From contig NZ_JADOUS010000002.1 of NCBI RefSeq assembly GCF_015752045.1, forward strand, positions 186,001-250,000: DNA of 64,000 bases, in the 5' to 3' direction. The position numbers were made by a program, and so were the translations under genes. This stretch comes from Arthrobacter_D sp015752045 (GTDB lineage Bacteria > Actinomycetota > Actinomycetes > Actinomycetales > Micrococcaceae). Numbering within the stretch: position 1 is the first letter of the stretch; each line of letters begins with the position of its first letter. Positions 31,349 through 38,752 of this stretch are shown one piece after another. The notes beneath the pieces are model-generated. The model saw nothing but the letters and a program-made list of their open reading frames with translations. It did no database searches and was not told the DNA's origin.

Positions 31349-31391
31349 CGTCACAGGCGGCCCGGGGGTTCTCCCCGGGCCGCCTGTGACG
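31349..31391 (+). terminator. Strong 19-bp hairpin terminator after the DUF885 gene
   Basis: CGTCACAGGCGGCCCGGGG (31349-31367) and its exact reverse complement (31373-31391) with a 5-nt loop GTTCT. It starts 10 nt after the stop codon. The symmetry means it would work from either side. Confidence 0.85.
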
Positions 31392-31505
31392 GAGCCGGTA
31401 TTCCGCGGAAGTGCCCCGGGGAGCGGCACGACGGCGGCATGGACCGCCGTAACATTCCGCAACGTCCGCTTCGCCTTGGTATACGGCATCCCTAGAGTTT
31501 CGGGC

Positions 31506-32936
31506 GTGTCTACTGAAACCAGCTCCCCGCCCGCCCGGCGAAGGCTGCCCCGCTGGGCGACCTCCTTCGGACCGCAGATCATCGCCGCCCTGGTCGTCGG
31601 GCTGGCCCTCGGCCTCATCGCCAAGTACACGGGGCACACCCCGGAGACGCCCACCGGTCTCGGCACCACGCTTGCCACCCTCGGCTCCAGCTACGTGGCC
31701 CTGCTGCGCGCCGCCGTCGTCCCCCTGATCTTCACCGCGGTGGTGAGCTCCATCGCGAACCTCCGCGCCGTCACCAACGCCGCCCGGCTCGCCGGACAGA
31801 CCCTCCTGTGGTTCGCCATCACCGCCCTGATCGCCGTGGTCATCGGTATCGGCCTCGGCGTCCTCTTCCAGCCCGGCGCCGGGACGGACGCGACGCAGCC
31901 CGCCGAGTACACGGGCAACACCGGCAGCTGGTGGGCCTTCCTGACCGGACTCATCCCCGCCAACTTCCTCGGCCTCCAGGCGTCCTCCGCCGTCGCCGAG
32001 TCCGGAGCCGTCAGCACGGCCCTGAACTTCAACGTGCTGCAGGTCCTCGTGGTCGCCGTCGCCGTCGGCATCGCCGCCCTCAAGGTGGGCAAGCAGGCCG
32101 AACCGTTCCTCGCCGTCAACGCCTCGGCCCTGGCCGTCATCCAGAAGGTCCTCTGGTGGATCATCCGGATCGCCCCGCTCGGCACGGTCGGCCTCATCGG
32201 CAACGCCGTCGCCGTCTACGGCTGGGACACCATCGGCTCGCTCGGCAAGTTCACGCTGGCCATCTACGTGGGCCTCGCCCTCGTGCTGTTCGCGGTGTAC
32301 CCGGTGCTGATCAAGGCGCACGGCCTCTCGGTCCGGCAGTACTTCTCGGGCGCCTGGCCGGCCATCCAGCTGGCCTTCGTCTCGCGCTCCTCGGTGGGTA
32401 CCCTGCCGCTCACGCAGCGCGTCACCGAACGGAACCTCGGCGTGCCCCGCGGCTACGCCTCGTTCGCCGTGCCCCTGGGCGCGACGACGAAGATGGACGG
32501 CTGCGCGGCCATCTACCCGGCGATCGCCGCGATCTTCGTGGCCCAGTTCTTCGGGATCGACCTCAGCCTCACCCAGTACCTGCTGATCGCGCTCGTCTCC
32601 GTGCTCGGCTCCGCGGCGACCGCCGGGACCACCGGCGCCGTCGTCATGCTGACGCTCACGCTCTCCACGCTGGGACTCCCCCTGGCCGGCGTCGGCCTGC
32701 TCCTCGCCGTCGATCCGATCCTCGACATGGGACGCACCGCCGTCAACGTGGCGGGCCAGGCGCTGGTGCCGACCATCGTCGCCCGGCGCGAGGGCCTGCT
32801 GGACCTCGATCTCTACAACGCGCAGCGCACCGGTGACCCGTTCGCCGATGACAGCGAAACCGCCGACACGGCCGACGCGGCCCACGCAGCCGGCGGTGCC
32901 GCCAACGACGGCATCACGGCCACCGCGACCCGCTAG
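31506..32936 (+). CDS. Dicarboxylate/amino acid:cation symporter (DAACS family, DctA/GltP-like)
   Basis: 476-residue membrane transporter. The open frame extends upstream to 31386, but the GTG at 31506 (protein VSTETSSPPARRRLPRW) fits the family N-terminus; a TAGAGT hexamer 7 nt before it hints at a leaderless mRNA. Eight helices plus two re-entrant hairpins are expected. Visible: SSYVALLRAAVVPLIFTAVVSSIANL (TM3), the serine-rich hairpin 1 region AFVSRSSVGTLPLTQRV, GATTKMDGCAAIYPAIAAIFVAQ (TM7, Na+/H+ site) and hairpin 2 GSAATAGTTGAVVMLTLTLS, followed by AVDPILDMGRTAVNVAGQAL with the substrate-binding Asp and Asn. It takes up C4-dicarboxylates, glutamate or aspartate; the exact substrate is unclear. 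It is followed by a terminator. Confidence 0.92.
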   Translation: MSTETSSPPARRRLPRWATSFGPQIIAALVVGLALGLIAKYTGHTPETPTGLGTTLATLGSSYVALLRAAVVPLIFTAVVSSIANLRAVTNAARLAGQTLLWFAITALIAVVIGIGLGVLFQPGAGTDATQPAEYTGNTGSWWAFLTGLIPANFLGLQASSAVAESGAVSTALNFNVLQVLVVAVAVGIAALKVGKQAEPFLAVNASALAVIQKVLWWIIRIAPLGTVGLIGNAVAVYGWDTIGSLGKFTLAIYVGLALVLFAVYPVLIKAHGLSVRQYFSGAWPAIQLAFVSRSSVGTLPLTQRVTERNLGVPRGYASFAVPLGATTKMDGCAAIYPAIAAIFVAQFFGIDLSLTQYLLIALVSVLGSAATAGTTGAVVMLTLTLSTLGLPLAGVGLLLAVDPILDMGRTAVNVAGQALVPTIVARREGLLDLDLYNAQRTGDPFADDSETADTADAAHAAGGAANDGITATATR

Positions 32937-32954
32937 GACACGCCCGCTGGATCG

Positions 32955-32990
32955 ACGGCCCGCCCCGGCATCCGCCCGGGAGCGGGCCGT
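32955..32990 (+). terminator. Terminator after the dicarboxylate symporter gene
   Basis: ACGGCCCGC (32955-32963) pairs with GCGGGCCGT (32982-32990), with an inner CCCGG/CCGGG stem. It begins 19 nt after the stop codon; there is no U-run. Confidence 0.65.
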
Positions 32991-33098
32991 TGCGCGTCCC
33001 GGCTAACGATTCGGCGCCGTTCAGGGCGGCGACGGCGCTTTCCACCGGGTACCGGAGGACGATTGACCTCCCTATCCAGTTCGACCAGGTGGTGCGCC

Positions 33099-33662
33099 AT
33101 GAAGAAGAAGCGCATGACGGGGAAGCTCTCCGCCACACTCGCCGCCCTCGCCCTCACCGCAGGCCTCGGCCTCGCGGGAGGACCTCCGGCATCCGCCGCA
33201 TACTGCGACATCACGTGGGGCTCGACGGCGAAGACCGCCTCCACCACACTCCGTCCGGCGCCCATCACCGACGTCCGCGCGGGCCGGCATGCGTGCTTCG
33301 ACCGGATGGTCGTCGATCTGCGGAGGCGTACGGCCGGGTACACCGTCCAGTACGTCGACGATTTCACCGGCATCGCGTCCGGCCTGTCGATCCCGCTCCG
33401 GGGCGGCGCGCGCCTGTCCGTGACGGTGAACGCTCCGGCCTACAACCAGGCCGGACGCCCCACCTATCGACCCGCCGACACCAACGAGCTCGTGAACGTC
33501 GCGGGCTACACCACCTTCCGCCAGATCGCCTACGGCGGAAGCTTCGAAGGACTCACGAGCTTCGGGCTCGGCGTCCGGGCACGCCTACCCATGCGGGCCT
33601 TCGTGGTGCCGGGACCCGGTGCCGGATCGAGGGTGGTGATCGATGTCGCCCACCGCTGGTGA
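33099..33662 (+). CDS. Secreted AMIN-like domain protein
   Basis: 187 residues from the ATG at 33099. A signal peptide with a KKKRM n-region and a LAALALTAGLGLAGG core ends at a PASAA site (about residues 33-38), so the mature protein is secreted. The mature part resembles the actinobacterial AMIN-like beta-sandwich: DVRAGRHACFDRMVVDLRRRTAGYTVQYVD, LRGGARLSVTVNAPA, FRQIAYGGSFEGLTSFGLGVRARLPMRAFVV and a closing SRVVIDVAHRW. One Cys pair (CDITWG and HACFD) could form a disulfide. AMIN domains bind cell wall or periplasmic partners, but this group is uncharacterised. It is a single gene between the symporter terminator and maf. Confidence 0.8.
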   Translation: MKKKRMTGKLSATLAALALTAGLGLAGGPPASAAYCDITWGSTAKTASTTLRPAPITDVRAGRHACFDRMVVDLRRRTAGYTVQYVDDFTGIASGLSIPLRGGARLSVTVNAPAYNQAGRPTYRPADTNELVNVAGYTTFRQIAYGGSFEGLTSFGLGVRARLPMRAFVVPGPGAGSRVVIDVAHRW

Positions 33663-33709
33663 GCACCCTGCCGGTCACGCCCCCGGACGGTGACGCGACC
33701 GGAGACCCC

Positions 33710-33715
33710 TAGGCT
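33710..33715 (+). promoter_or_regulatory. -10 element of maf (predicted leaderless)
   Basis: TAGGCT ending 6 nt before the maf ATG at 33722, the same spacing as at the DUF885 and histidine kinase genes. No ribosome binding site fits between. Confidence 0.55.
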
Positions 33716-33721
33716 TGGTCC

Positions 33722-34354
33722 ATGACCCTCCGCCTGATCCTCGCGTCGAAGTCCCCTGCCCGCACCAGACTCCTCGACGACGCCGGCATCCGGCACTCGG
33801 TGCTCGTCTCCTCTGTCGACGAGCCGGCCGTCGTCGCATCCTACGGCGACCTCGACGCGCACGACACGTCGCTGCTGTTGGGGCGCGCGAAGGCCGAGGC
33901 CGTCGCGGCCCTCGCGGAGGCGGACGACGCCCTCGTCCTCGGGTGCGACTCGGTGTTCGAGTTCGACGGCGAGGCGCACGGCAAACCCTACGAAGCCGCC
34001 GTGGCGATCGAACGCATCAGCCGCATGCGCGGACGCTCCGGCGTCCTGCACACGGGCCACTGGCTCGTGGACACGCGGACCGGCGGATCCGGCGCCACCC
34101 TGGGGGCGGTCTCCTCGGCGACCGTCCACTTCGGCCAGATGTCCGACGCCGAGGTCGAGGCGTACGTGGCCAGCGGCGAGCCCCTGCACTGCGCCGGCTC
34201 CTTCACCATCGACGGACTGGGCGGCGCCTTCATCGAGCGGGTCGACGGAGACCCGCACGCCGTCGTCGGGCTCAGCATCTCCACGCTGCGGGCCCTCCTG
34301 CACGCGGCCGGTGTCTCCGTGACCGATCTCTGGGCGCCCGTGACCTCGTTGTAG
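33722..34354 (+). CDS. Maf-family nucleotide pyrophosphatase
   Basis: 210-residue house-cleaning nucleoside triphosphate pyrophosphatase that removes modified nucleotides (dTTP/UTP or m7GTP type). Motifs: LILASKSPARTRLLDDAGI at the N-terminus (S-x-S-P-x-R triphosphate loop), the Glu in SSVDEPAVV, LVLGCDSVFEFDGEAHGKP (Asp of the metal site) and AGSFTIDGLGGAFIERVDGDPHAVVGLSI. The last two support the YhdE rather than the YceF subgroup, with moderate certainty. It has a TAGGCT hexamer 6 nt before the ATG (predicted leaderless). In related genomes maf usually lies between the acyl-CoA carboxylase beta/epsilon and alpha genes, and here it directly precedes the alpha gene. Confidence 0.92.
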   Translation: MTLRLILASKSPARTRLLDDAGIRHSVLVSSVDEPAVVASYGDLDAHDTSLLLGRAKAEAVAALAEADDALVLGCDSVFEFDGEAHGKPYEAAVAIERISRMRGRSGVLHTGHWLVDTRTGGSGATLGAVSSATVHFGQMSDAEVEAYVASGEPLHCAGSFTIDGLGGAFIERVDGDPHAVVGLSISTLRALLHAAGVSVTDLWAPVTSL

Positions 34355-34365
34355 GTTCCCTACAA
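34349..34365 (+). promoter_or_regulatory. 17-bp inverted repeat upstream of the carboxylase alpha gene
   Basis: TTGTAGG-TTC-CCTACAA, a perfect 7-bp inverted repeat with a 3-nt spacer that overlaps the maf stop codon. It matches CTGTAGA-CGT-CCTACAA in front of the beta-subunit gene (19331-19347). A TAGGCT hexamer at 34427-34432 is the likely -10 element of the alpha gene, 62 nt downstream. Confidence 0.65.
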
Positions 34366-34462
34366 AGGATCGCCGCACAACACTCCCCTTCGGCACGATC
34401 CATGGGCGGAAGCCACCAAACCGGGCTAGGCTCCCACGAGAGAAGAAGGAGTCCGAACACCC

Positions 34463-36310
34463 ATGAGCCAGTCCCGCCTCAGCCCGTCCGAGTCCACCTC
34501 AGCCGGCGGTCACAGCGCCGACTCCGACTCCGGTCGCGGGCAGCACCGCCCGGTGACGAAGGTCCTGGTCGCCAACCGCGGGGAGATCGCCGTCAGGGTC
34601 ATCCGCGCGGCCCGTGACGAGGGGATCGCATCGGTCGCGGTGTACGCGGAGCCTGACCGCGACGCCCTGCACGTCCGGATGGCCGACGAGGCGTTCGCGC
34701 TCGGCGGGGAGACCGCCGCGGAGTCCTACCTGGTGATGGACCGCATCCTGGAGGCCGCGGAGCGCAGCGGGGCCGACGCCATCCACCCCGGCTACGGTTT
34801 CCTGTCGGAGAACGCCGAGTTCGCTCAGCGGGTCCTCGACGCCGGCATCACCTGGATCGGGCCCTCCCCTCACTCGATCGCGCAGCTCGGCGACAAGGTG
34901 CAGGCGCGGCACATCGCGCAGCGGGTCGGGGCGCCGCTGGTCCCGGGCACCAGGGACCCGGTCGAGTCGGTGCAGGAGGTCATCGACTTCGCCCACGAAT
35001 TCGGGCTGCCGATCGCGATCAAGGCGGCATTCGGCGGTGGCGGACGCGGCATCAAGGTGGTCCGCAGCCATGAGGAGATCCCCGAACTGTTCGACTCCGC
35101 GGTGCGCGAGGCGACGGCGGCCTTCGGTCGCGGGGAGTGCTTCGTGGAGCGCTTCCTCGACGCCCCGCGCCATGTCGAGACCCAGTGCCTCGCGGACGCC
35201 CACGGGAACGTCGTCGTCGTCTCCACGCGCGACTGCTCCCTGCAGCGCCGCAACCAGAAGCTCGTGGAGGAAGCACCCGCACCGTTCCTCTCCGCCGCGC
35301 AGAACACCCAGCTCTACGAGGCCTCCAAGGCCATCCTGCGGGAGGCGGCGTACCAGGGCGCCGGCACCTGCGAGTTCCTCGTGGGGCAGGACGGCACCAT
35401 CTCCTTCCTCGAGGTGAACACCCGGCTCCAGGTGGAGCACCCGGTCTCCGAGGAGGTCACGGGCCTCGACCTCGTGCGAGAGCAGTTCCGCATCGCCCGC
35501 GGCGAGGAACTCGGGTACGGGGACCCCGAGGTCCGCGGACATGCGTTCGAGTTCCGCATCAACGGCGAGGACGCCGGCCGCGGCTTCATGCCCGCACCGG
35601 GCACCGTGCAGACCCTCACCCTCCCCACCGGGCCGGGCATCCGCGTGGACTCCGGTGTCGAGGCCGGCGAGGTGATCGGCGGCAACTTCGACTCGATGCT
35701 CGCCAAGCTGATCGTCAGTGGCGCAACCCGCGACCAGGCCCTGCAGCGCGCACGCCGCGCCCTCAGGGAGATGGTCATCGAGGGCATGCCGACCGTCCTG
35801 CCGTTCCACGCCGCCGTCGTCGCGGACCCCGCGTTCGCACCCGCGGACGGCCCCTTCTCGGTGCACACGCGCTGGATCGAGACGGAGTTCGACAACACCA
35901 TCGAGCCGTGGCAGGGACCGGCCGATCCCGCCGCGGACGACGACACGCGCCAGCGCGTCACCGTGGAGGTCGGCGGGCGCCGCCTCGAAGTAGTGCTGCC
36001 CGCGTGGTTCGGCACGACGTCGAACGGCAAGGCGGCCGCACCGGCGAAGACCAAGAAGTCCTCACGCGCCCGGGCCGGCAAGACCGCGGTCAGCGGCGAC
36101 GAACTGACATCCCCCATGCAGGGCACCATCGTGAAGGTCGCGGTGTCCGACGGCGACAGGGTGGCGGAAGGCGATCTGATCGTGGTGCTCGAGGCCATGA
36201 AGATGGAACAGCCGCTCACGGCGCACAAGTCGGGAAGGCTGTCCGGCCTGGCGGCGAAGCCCGGCGACACCGTGTCCGCCGGTTCCGTCATCGCCACCAT
36301 CCGCGACTAG
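34463..36310 (+). CDS. Acyl-CoA carboxylase alpha subunit (biotin carboxylase plus biotin carrier)
   Basis: 615 residues. Carboxylates its own biotin with bicarbonate and ATP and passes the carboxyl to the beta subunit. A 35-residue Ser-rich N-terminus precedes the biotin carboxylase domain (about 32-480): KVLVANRGEIAVRVIRAARDEG, the ATP-grasp loop KAAFGGGGRGIKVV, STRDCSLQRRNQKLVEEAPA and EVNTRLQVEHPVSEEVTG. An Ala/Lys-rich linker (APAKTKKSSRARAGK) leads to the biotinyl domain (about 545-615) with biotin-accepting Lys580 in EAMKMEQPL. An AAGGAG site lies upstream of the ATG. Its expression is probably coordinated with the distant beta gene through the shared inverted repeat. It converges with the lipoprotein gene. 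Confidence 0.95.
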   Translation: MSQSRLSPSESTSAGGHSADSDSGRGQHRPVTKVLVANRGEIAVRVIRAARDEGIASVAVYAEPDRDALHVRMADEAFALGGETAAESYLVMDRILEAAERSGADAIHPGYGFLSENAEFAQRVLDAGITWIGPSPHSIAQLGDKVQARHIAQRVGAPLVPGTRDPVESVQEVIDFAHEFGLPIAIKAAFGGGGRGIKVVRSHEEIPELFDSAVREATAAFGRGECFVERFLDAPRHVETQCLADAHGNVVVVSTRDCSLQRRNQKLVEEAPAPFLSAAQNTQLYEASKAILREAAYQGAGTCEFLVGQDGTISFLEVNTRLQVEHPVSEEVTGLDLVREQFRIARGEELGYGDPEVRGHAFEFRINGEDAGRGFMPAPGTVQTLTLPTGPGIRVDSGVEAGEVIGGNFDSMLAKLIVSGATRDQALQRARRALREMVIEGMPTVLPFHAAVVADPAFAPADGPFSVHTRWIETEFDNTIEPWQGPADPAADDDTRQRVTVEVGGRRLEVVLPAWFGTTSNGKAAAPAKTKKSSRARAGKTAVSGDELTSPMQGTIVKVAVSDGDRVAEGDLIVVLEAMKMEQPLTAHKSGRLSGLAAKPGDTVSAGSVIATIRD

Positions 36311-36341
36311 CGGTCACGGGCGCCGGCCCTGCCGACCGGGA

Positions 36342-37136
36342 CTACTTCTCCTTCTCGGCCGGGGGCTTCCTGGCCGCCTGTTCCGCCCGCTTCTCGGCGT
36401 CCTTCCGGGCCTTCTGGGCGGCCTCTTCGGCGGCCTTCCGCTGCTGCTCGCCGGCACGGTCCGAGGCGTTGTCGCCGTCGTTGCCCTGCCCGGGCGCGTC
36501 CTCGGCCGGGGTGTCGCCGTCCTGACCGGCTCCGTCCCCACCGATGGCAGCGTCGCCTTCGCCGGGGCCGCCTTCGCCGGTGCCGGCGTCGTCCGCGGCG
36601 CCGTCCTCACCGGTCGGGGCATCGTCCGGCACATCGTTCCCGTCGGCATCGTCACCGTTCTGCCCGGCGCCGTCGTCGGGCGCCGGGGCTTCGGGTGCCG
36701 GGGTGACAGGTGCGGGGGTGACAGGTGCGGGAGGGACGACGGGCGCCGGTTCCGCGGGGATCACGCCGGGCGCGGCGGGCCCGGGATCGGCCGGAGCGCC
36801 CGGCTCTTCCGGCTGCGCCTCCTCCGACGGCGCATCCGCAGGTGCCCGCCCGTCCTCGAGCGTCGCGATCAGGGCGTCGATGCGCGCGCTGATCTGCGCG
36901 GCGCGGTCCTCGGTGACGCTGCCGTCGGTCCGGGCTCCGTCCACGTCATCCCTCAGCCGCTGGGCCAGGACGATGGCTCCGTCGGCGTCACCGGCGGCAG
37001 CCGTCGTGGCGATGGCACGGACCTCGGCCTGGAAGTCCCCGGCCGCACCGGCGTCCATAGCGTCGTCGGTGCACCCCGAGAGGAGGAGCGCCGCACCGAT
37101 CAGCAGAGGCAGCACCTGCCTGCGAAGCGCCCTCAT
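36342..37136 (-). CDS. Pro/Ala- and Asp/Gly-rich lipoprotein partnered with a Ser/Thr kinase
   Basis: 264 residues; the ATG at 37136 overlaps the stop codon of the kinase gene (ATGA). A lipobox LLLSGC with Cys22 predicts lipid anchoring on the cell surface. Residues 30-110 form a small helical domain (GDFQAEVRAIATTAAAGDADGAIVLAQRLRDDV…EDRAAQISARIDALIATL). The rest is low complexity: an APVTPAPVTPAPEAPAP region, an acidic Gly/Asp/Asn stretch, and a highly charged end (AAQKARKDAEKRAEQAARKPPAEKEK). No enzyme motif is present. Coupled translation with a transmembrane kinase suggests a surface sensor or substrate for that kinase, which is inference. No homologue is recognised. Confidence 0.78.
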   Translation of the reverse strand: MRALRRQVLPLLIGAALLLSGCTDDAMDAGAAGDFQAEVRAIATTAAAGDADGAIVLAQRLRDDVDGARTDGSVTEDRAAQISARIDALIATLEDGRAPADAPSEEAQPEEPGAPADPGPAAPGVIPAEPAPVVPPAPVTPAPVTPAPEAPAPDDGAGQNGDDADGNDVPDDAPTGEDGAADDAGTGEGGPGEGDAAIGGDGAGQDGDTPAEDAPGQGNDGDNASDRAGEQQRKAAEEAAQKARKDAEKRAEQAARKPPAEKEK

Positions 37137-38440
37137 CGCTGCACGCTGTCGTAGAGTTCCTGCAATTTCTCGCCTGTCTCGCCGGGTACCGCCGGCAGGG
37201 GTTCGACCTCGGCCCCCGAGTCCCGGGCGGTCGTGGTGGTGAAGGCCCACAGCGCGGCCGCGAGGAGCCCGATAACGAGCAGCGTGACCAGCCAGGGCAG
37301 GACATGCCGACGGCGTCCGGAGGGACGGGCAGGGGACGCCGGCCGGCGCGGCGCGACTGCCGGGGGGTTCTCCGCCGGACGGGGAGCAGCATCCGACCTA
37401 CCCGGAGCGATGGTGCGAGGCTCGGCGGGACGCGCCGCGGCAGTGGCAGCAGTCGCGCTCCCCGGAACCGCTGTCCGAGTGACCGCGCTCCCCGAAGCGG
37501 CCGTGGCGGACGCCTGCGGGTCCCAGGCTGTCGTGCGCGGCGCGGCGACGTGTGAGGGCATCGTGGTCGTCGGTGATGCGTCAGCGGACAGCACGACCGT
37601 TTTTGCTGCGTTCCCGTGGCCGTGCTGCGGCCCCATGGCCATCAGGGCCCGGACCACGCGGGCGGCGTCGGGACGGTCGGCCGGCTCGTCGAGCGTCATG
37701 GCGACCAGGAGTGCCGACAGCGCGGGGCCGGCCGCATGCGGGACGGACGGACTCCGGTGCAGGCGTGCGAGTGCGCTCTCGACACCGGTTCCGGGGAAGG
37801 CGCGCTCCCCCGTCAGGGCCTCGATCAGCACGAGGCCGAGCGAGTAGATGTCCGAGGGCTGACCCACGCCGTCGCCCCGCGTCTGTTCGGGGCTGAAGTA
37901 GGCGGCGCTGCCGATCACCTGCCCCGTGGCGGTCATCCGGCTGCCGTCGAAGAACCGGGCGATCCCGAAGTCGGTGAGCAGGAACCGGAAGACGCCGCTG
38001 TCCGCGTCCGCCTGCCGTGTCAGGACGTTCGAGGGTTTCAGGTCGCGGTGCACGATGCCTCGACCGTGGATGTACTGGAGCGTCCGGGCCAGGTCGAGTG
38101 CCAGGAGCCGGACGTGGTCCTGGTCGAGCGGGCCGCCGGTCCGCAGCAGCACACCCAGGTCCGGTCCGTCGACGAGTTCCATGACCAGATAGGCGTTGCC
38201 CCCGGTGTCGTCGCCGCTGTCCATGTCGAGGACGCGGACCAGGCCGGGGTGGTCCAGGCCGGCGAGCATCCGCGCCTCCGCGGATCCCCGTTCGAGGCAG
38301 TCGGCGATGCCCGGACGGAAGAGTTTGACGGCGACGTCCCGCTCGAGCCTCGTGTCCCGGGCCGAGAAGACGTCCGCCATCCCGCCGGTGCCGACACGCT
38401 TCCCGAGGGCGTACCGCCCGGCCAGTGCCTGCTTCTCCAT
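37133..38440 (-). CDS. Transmembrane Hanks-type Ser/Thr protein kinase
   Basis: 435 residues from the ATG at 38440, which opens with a proper kinase N-terminus (LAGRYALGKRVGTGGMADVFSARD); the longer frame upstream is non-coding. Kinase motifs: glycine loop, Lys39 in VAVKLF, VHRDLKPSN (catalytic Asp133), LLTDFGIARF (Asp157) and the SAAYFSPEQ P+1 loop with SDIYSLGLVLIEALTG. After residue 270 comes an Ala/Thr/Pro-rich juxtamembrane linker, a single transmembrane helix (about 385-407, LPWLVTLLVIGLLAAALWAF) and only about 25 residues outside, with no PASTA domains. It is translationally coupled to the downstream lipoprotein, which could supply the missing extracellular sensor. Confidence 0.92.
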   Translation of the reverse strand: MEKQALAGRYALGKRVGTGGMADVFSARDTRLERDVAVKLFRPGIADCLERGSAEARMLAGLDHPGLVRVLDMDSGDDTGGNAYLVMELVDGPDLGVLLRTGGPLDQDHVRLLALDLARTLQYIHGRGIVHRDLKPSNVLTRQADADSGVFRFLLTDFGIARFFDGSRMTATGQVIGSAAYFSPEQTRGDGVGQPSDIYSLGLVLIEALTGERAFPGTGVESALARLHRSPSVPHAAGPALSALLVAMTLDEPADRPDAARVVRALMAMGPQHGHGNAAKTVVLSADASPTTTMPSHVAAPRTTAWDPQASATAASGSAVTRTAVPGSATAATAAARPAEPRTIAPGRSDAAPRPAENPPAVAPRRPASPARPSGRRRHVLPWLVTLLVIGLLAAALWAFTTTTARDSGAEVEPLPAVPGETGEKLQELYDSVQR

Positions 38441-38693
38441 GCCACCCGCTTCCGATACCCCGCTGTGTGGCTTCCGGGCGTGCGCGATCGGCGCGGGTCC
38501 CGGGAATTTGATAAGCCGACTTTCCTTCAGTGTACGGGGCGCCCCGGGCCGTGGGGCAAGTGATCTCCTCGTGCTCGCGTCTGGTCGACAGGATGCGTGT
38601 CGCGGCGGGACGTGCCGCCGATCCGGACCTCCGCACCCGCGATGCCGTGCACGACGCCGGCGCCGCATCCGGGCAGAGGCGCATCCGGAACGA

Positions 38694-38729
38694 CGACGGC
38701 GCCGCACCCGGGTGGGTGCGGCGCCGTCG
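38694..38729 (-). terminator. Terminator of the MHS-family transporter gene
   Basis: Perfect 16-bp stem made by CGACGGCGCCGCACCC (38694-38709) and its reverse complement (38714-38729) with a 4-nt loop GGGT. It lies 24 nt past the transporter stop codon. The 253 nt between this hairpin and the kinase start hold no gene. Confidence 0.8.
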
Positions 38730-38752
38730 GACGGGCTCGGGGAGCCTGCGGA

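Noticed and set aside
36311..36341. Terminator between the carboxylase alpha gene and the lipoprotein gene
   Set aside because: Only a 5-bp CGGTC/GACCG stem is present in the 31-nt convergent gap; too weak to list.
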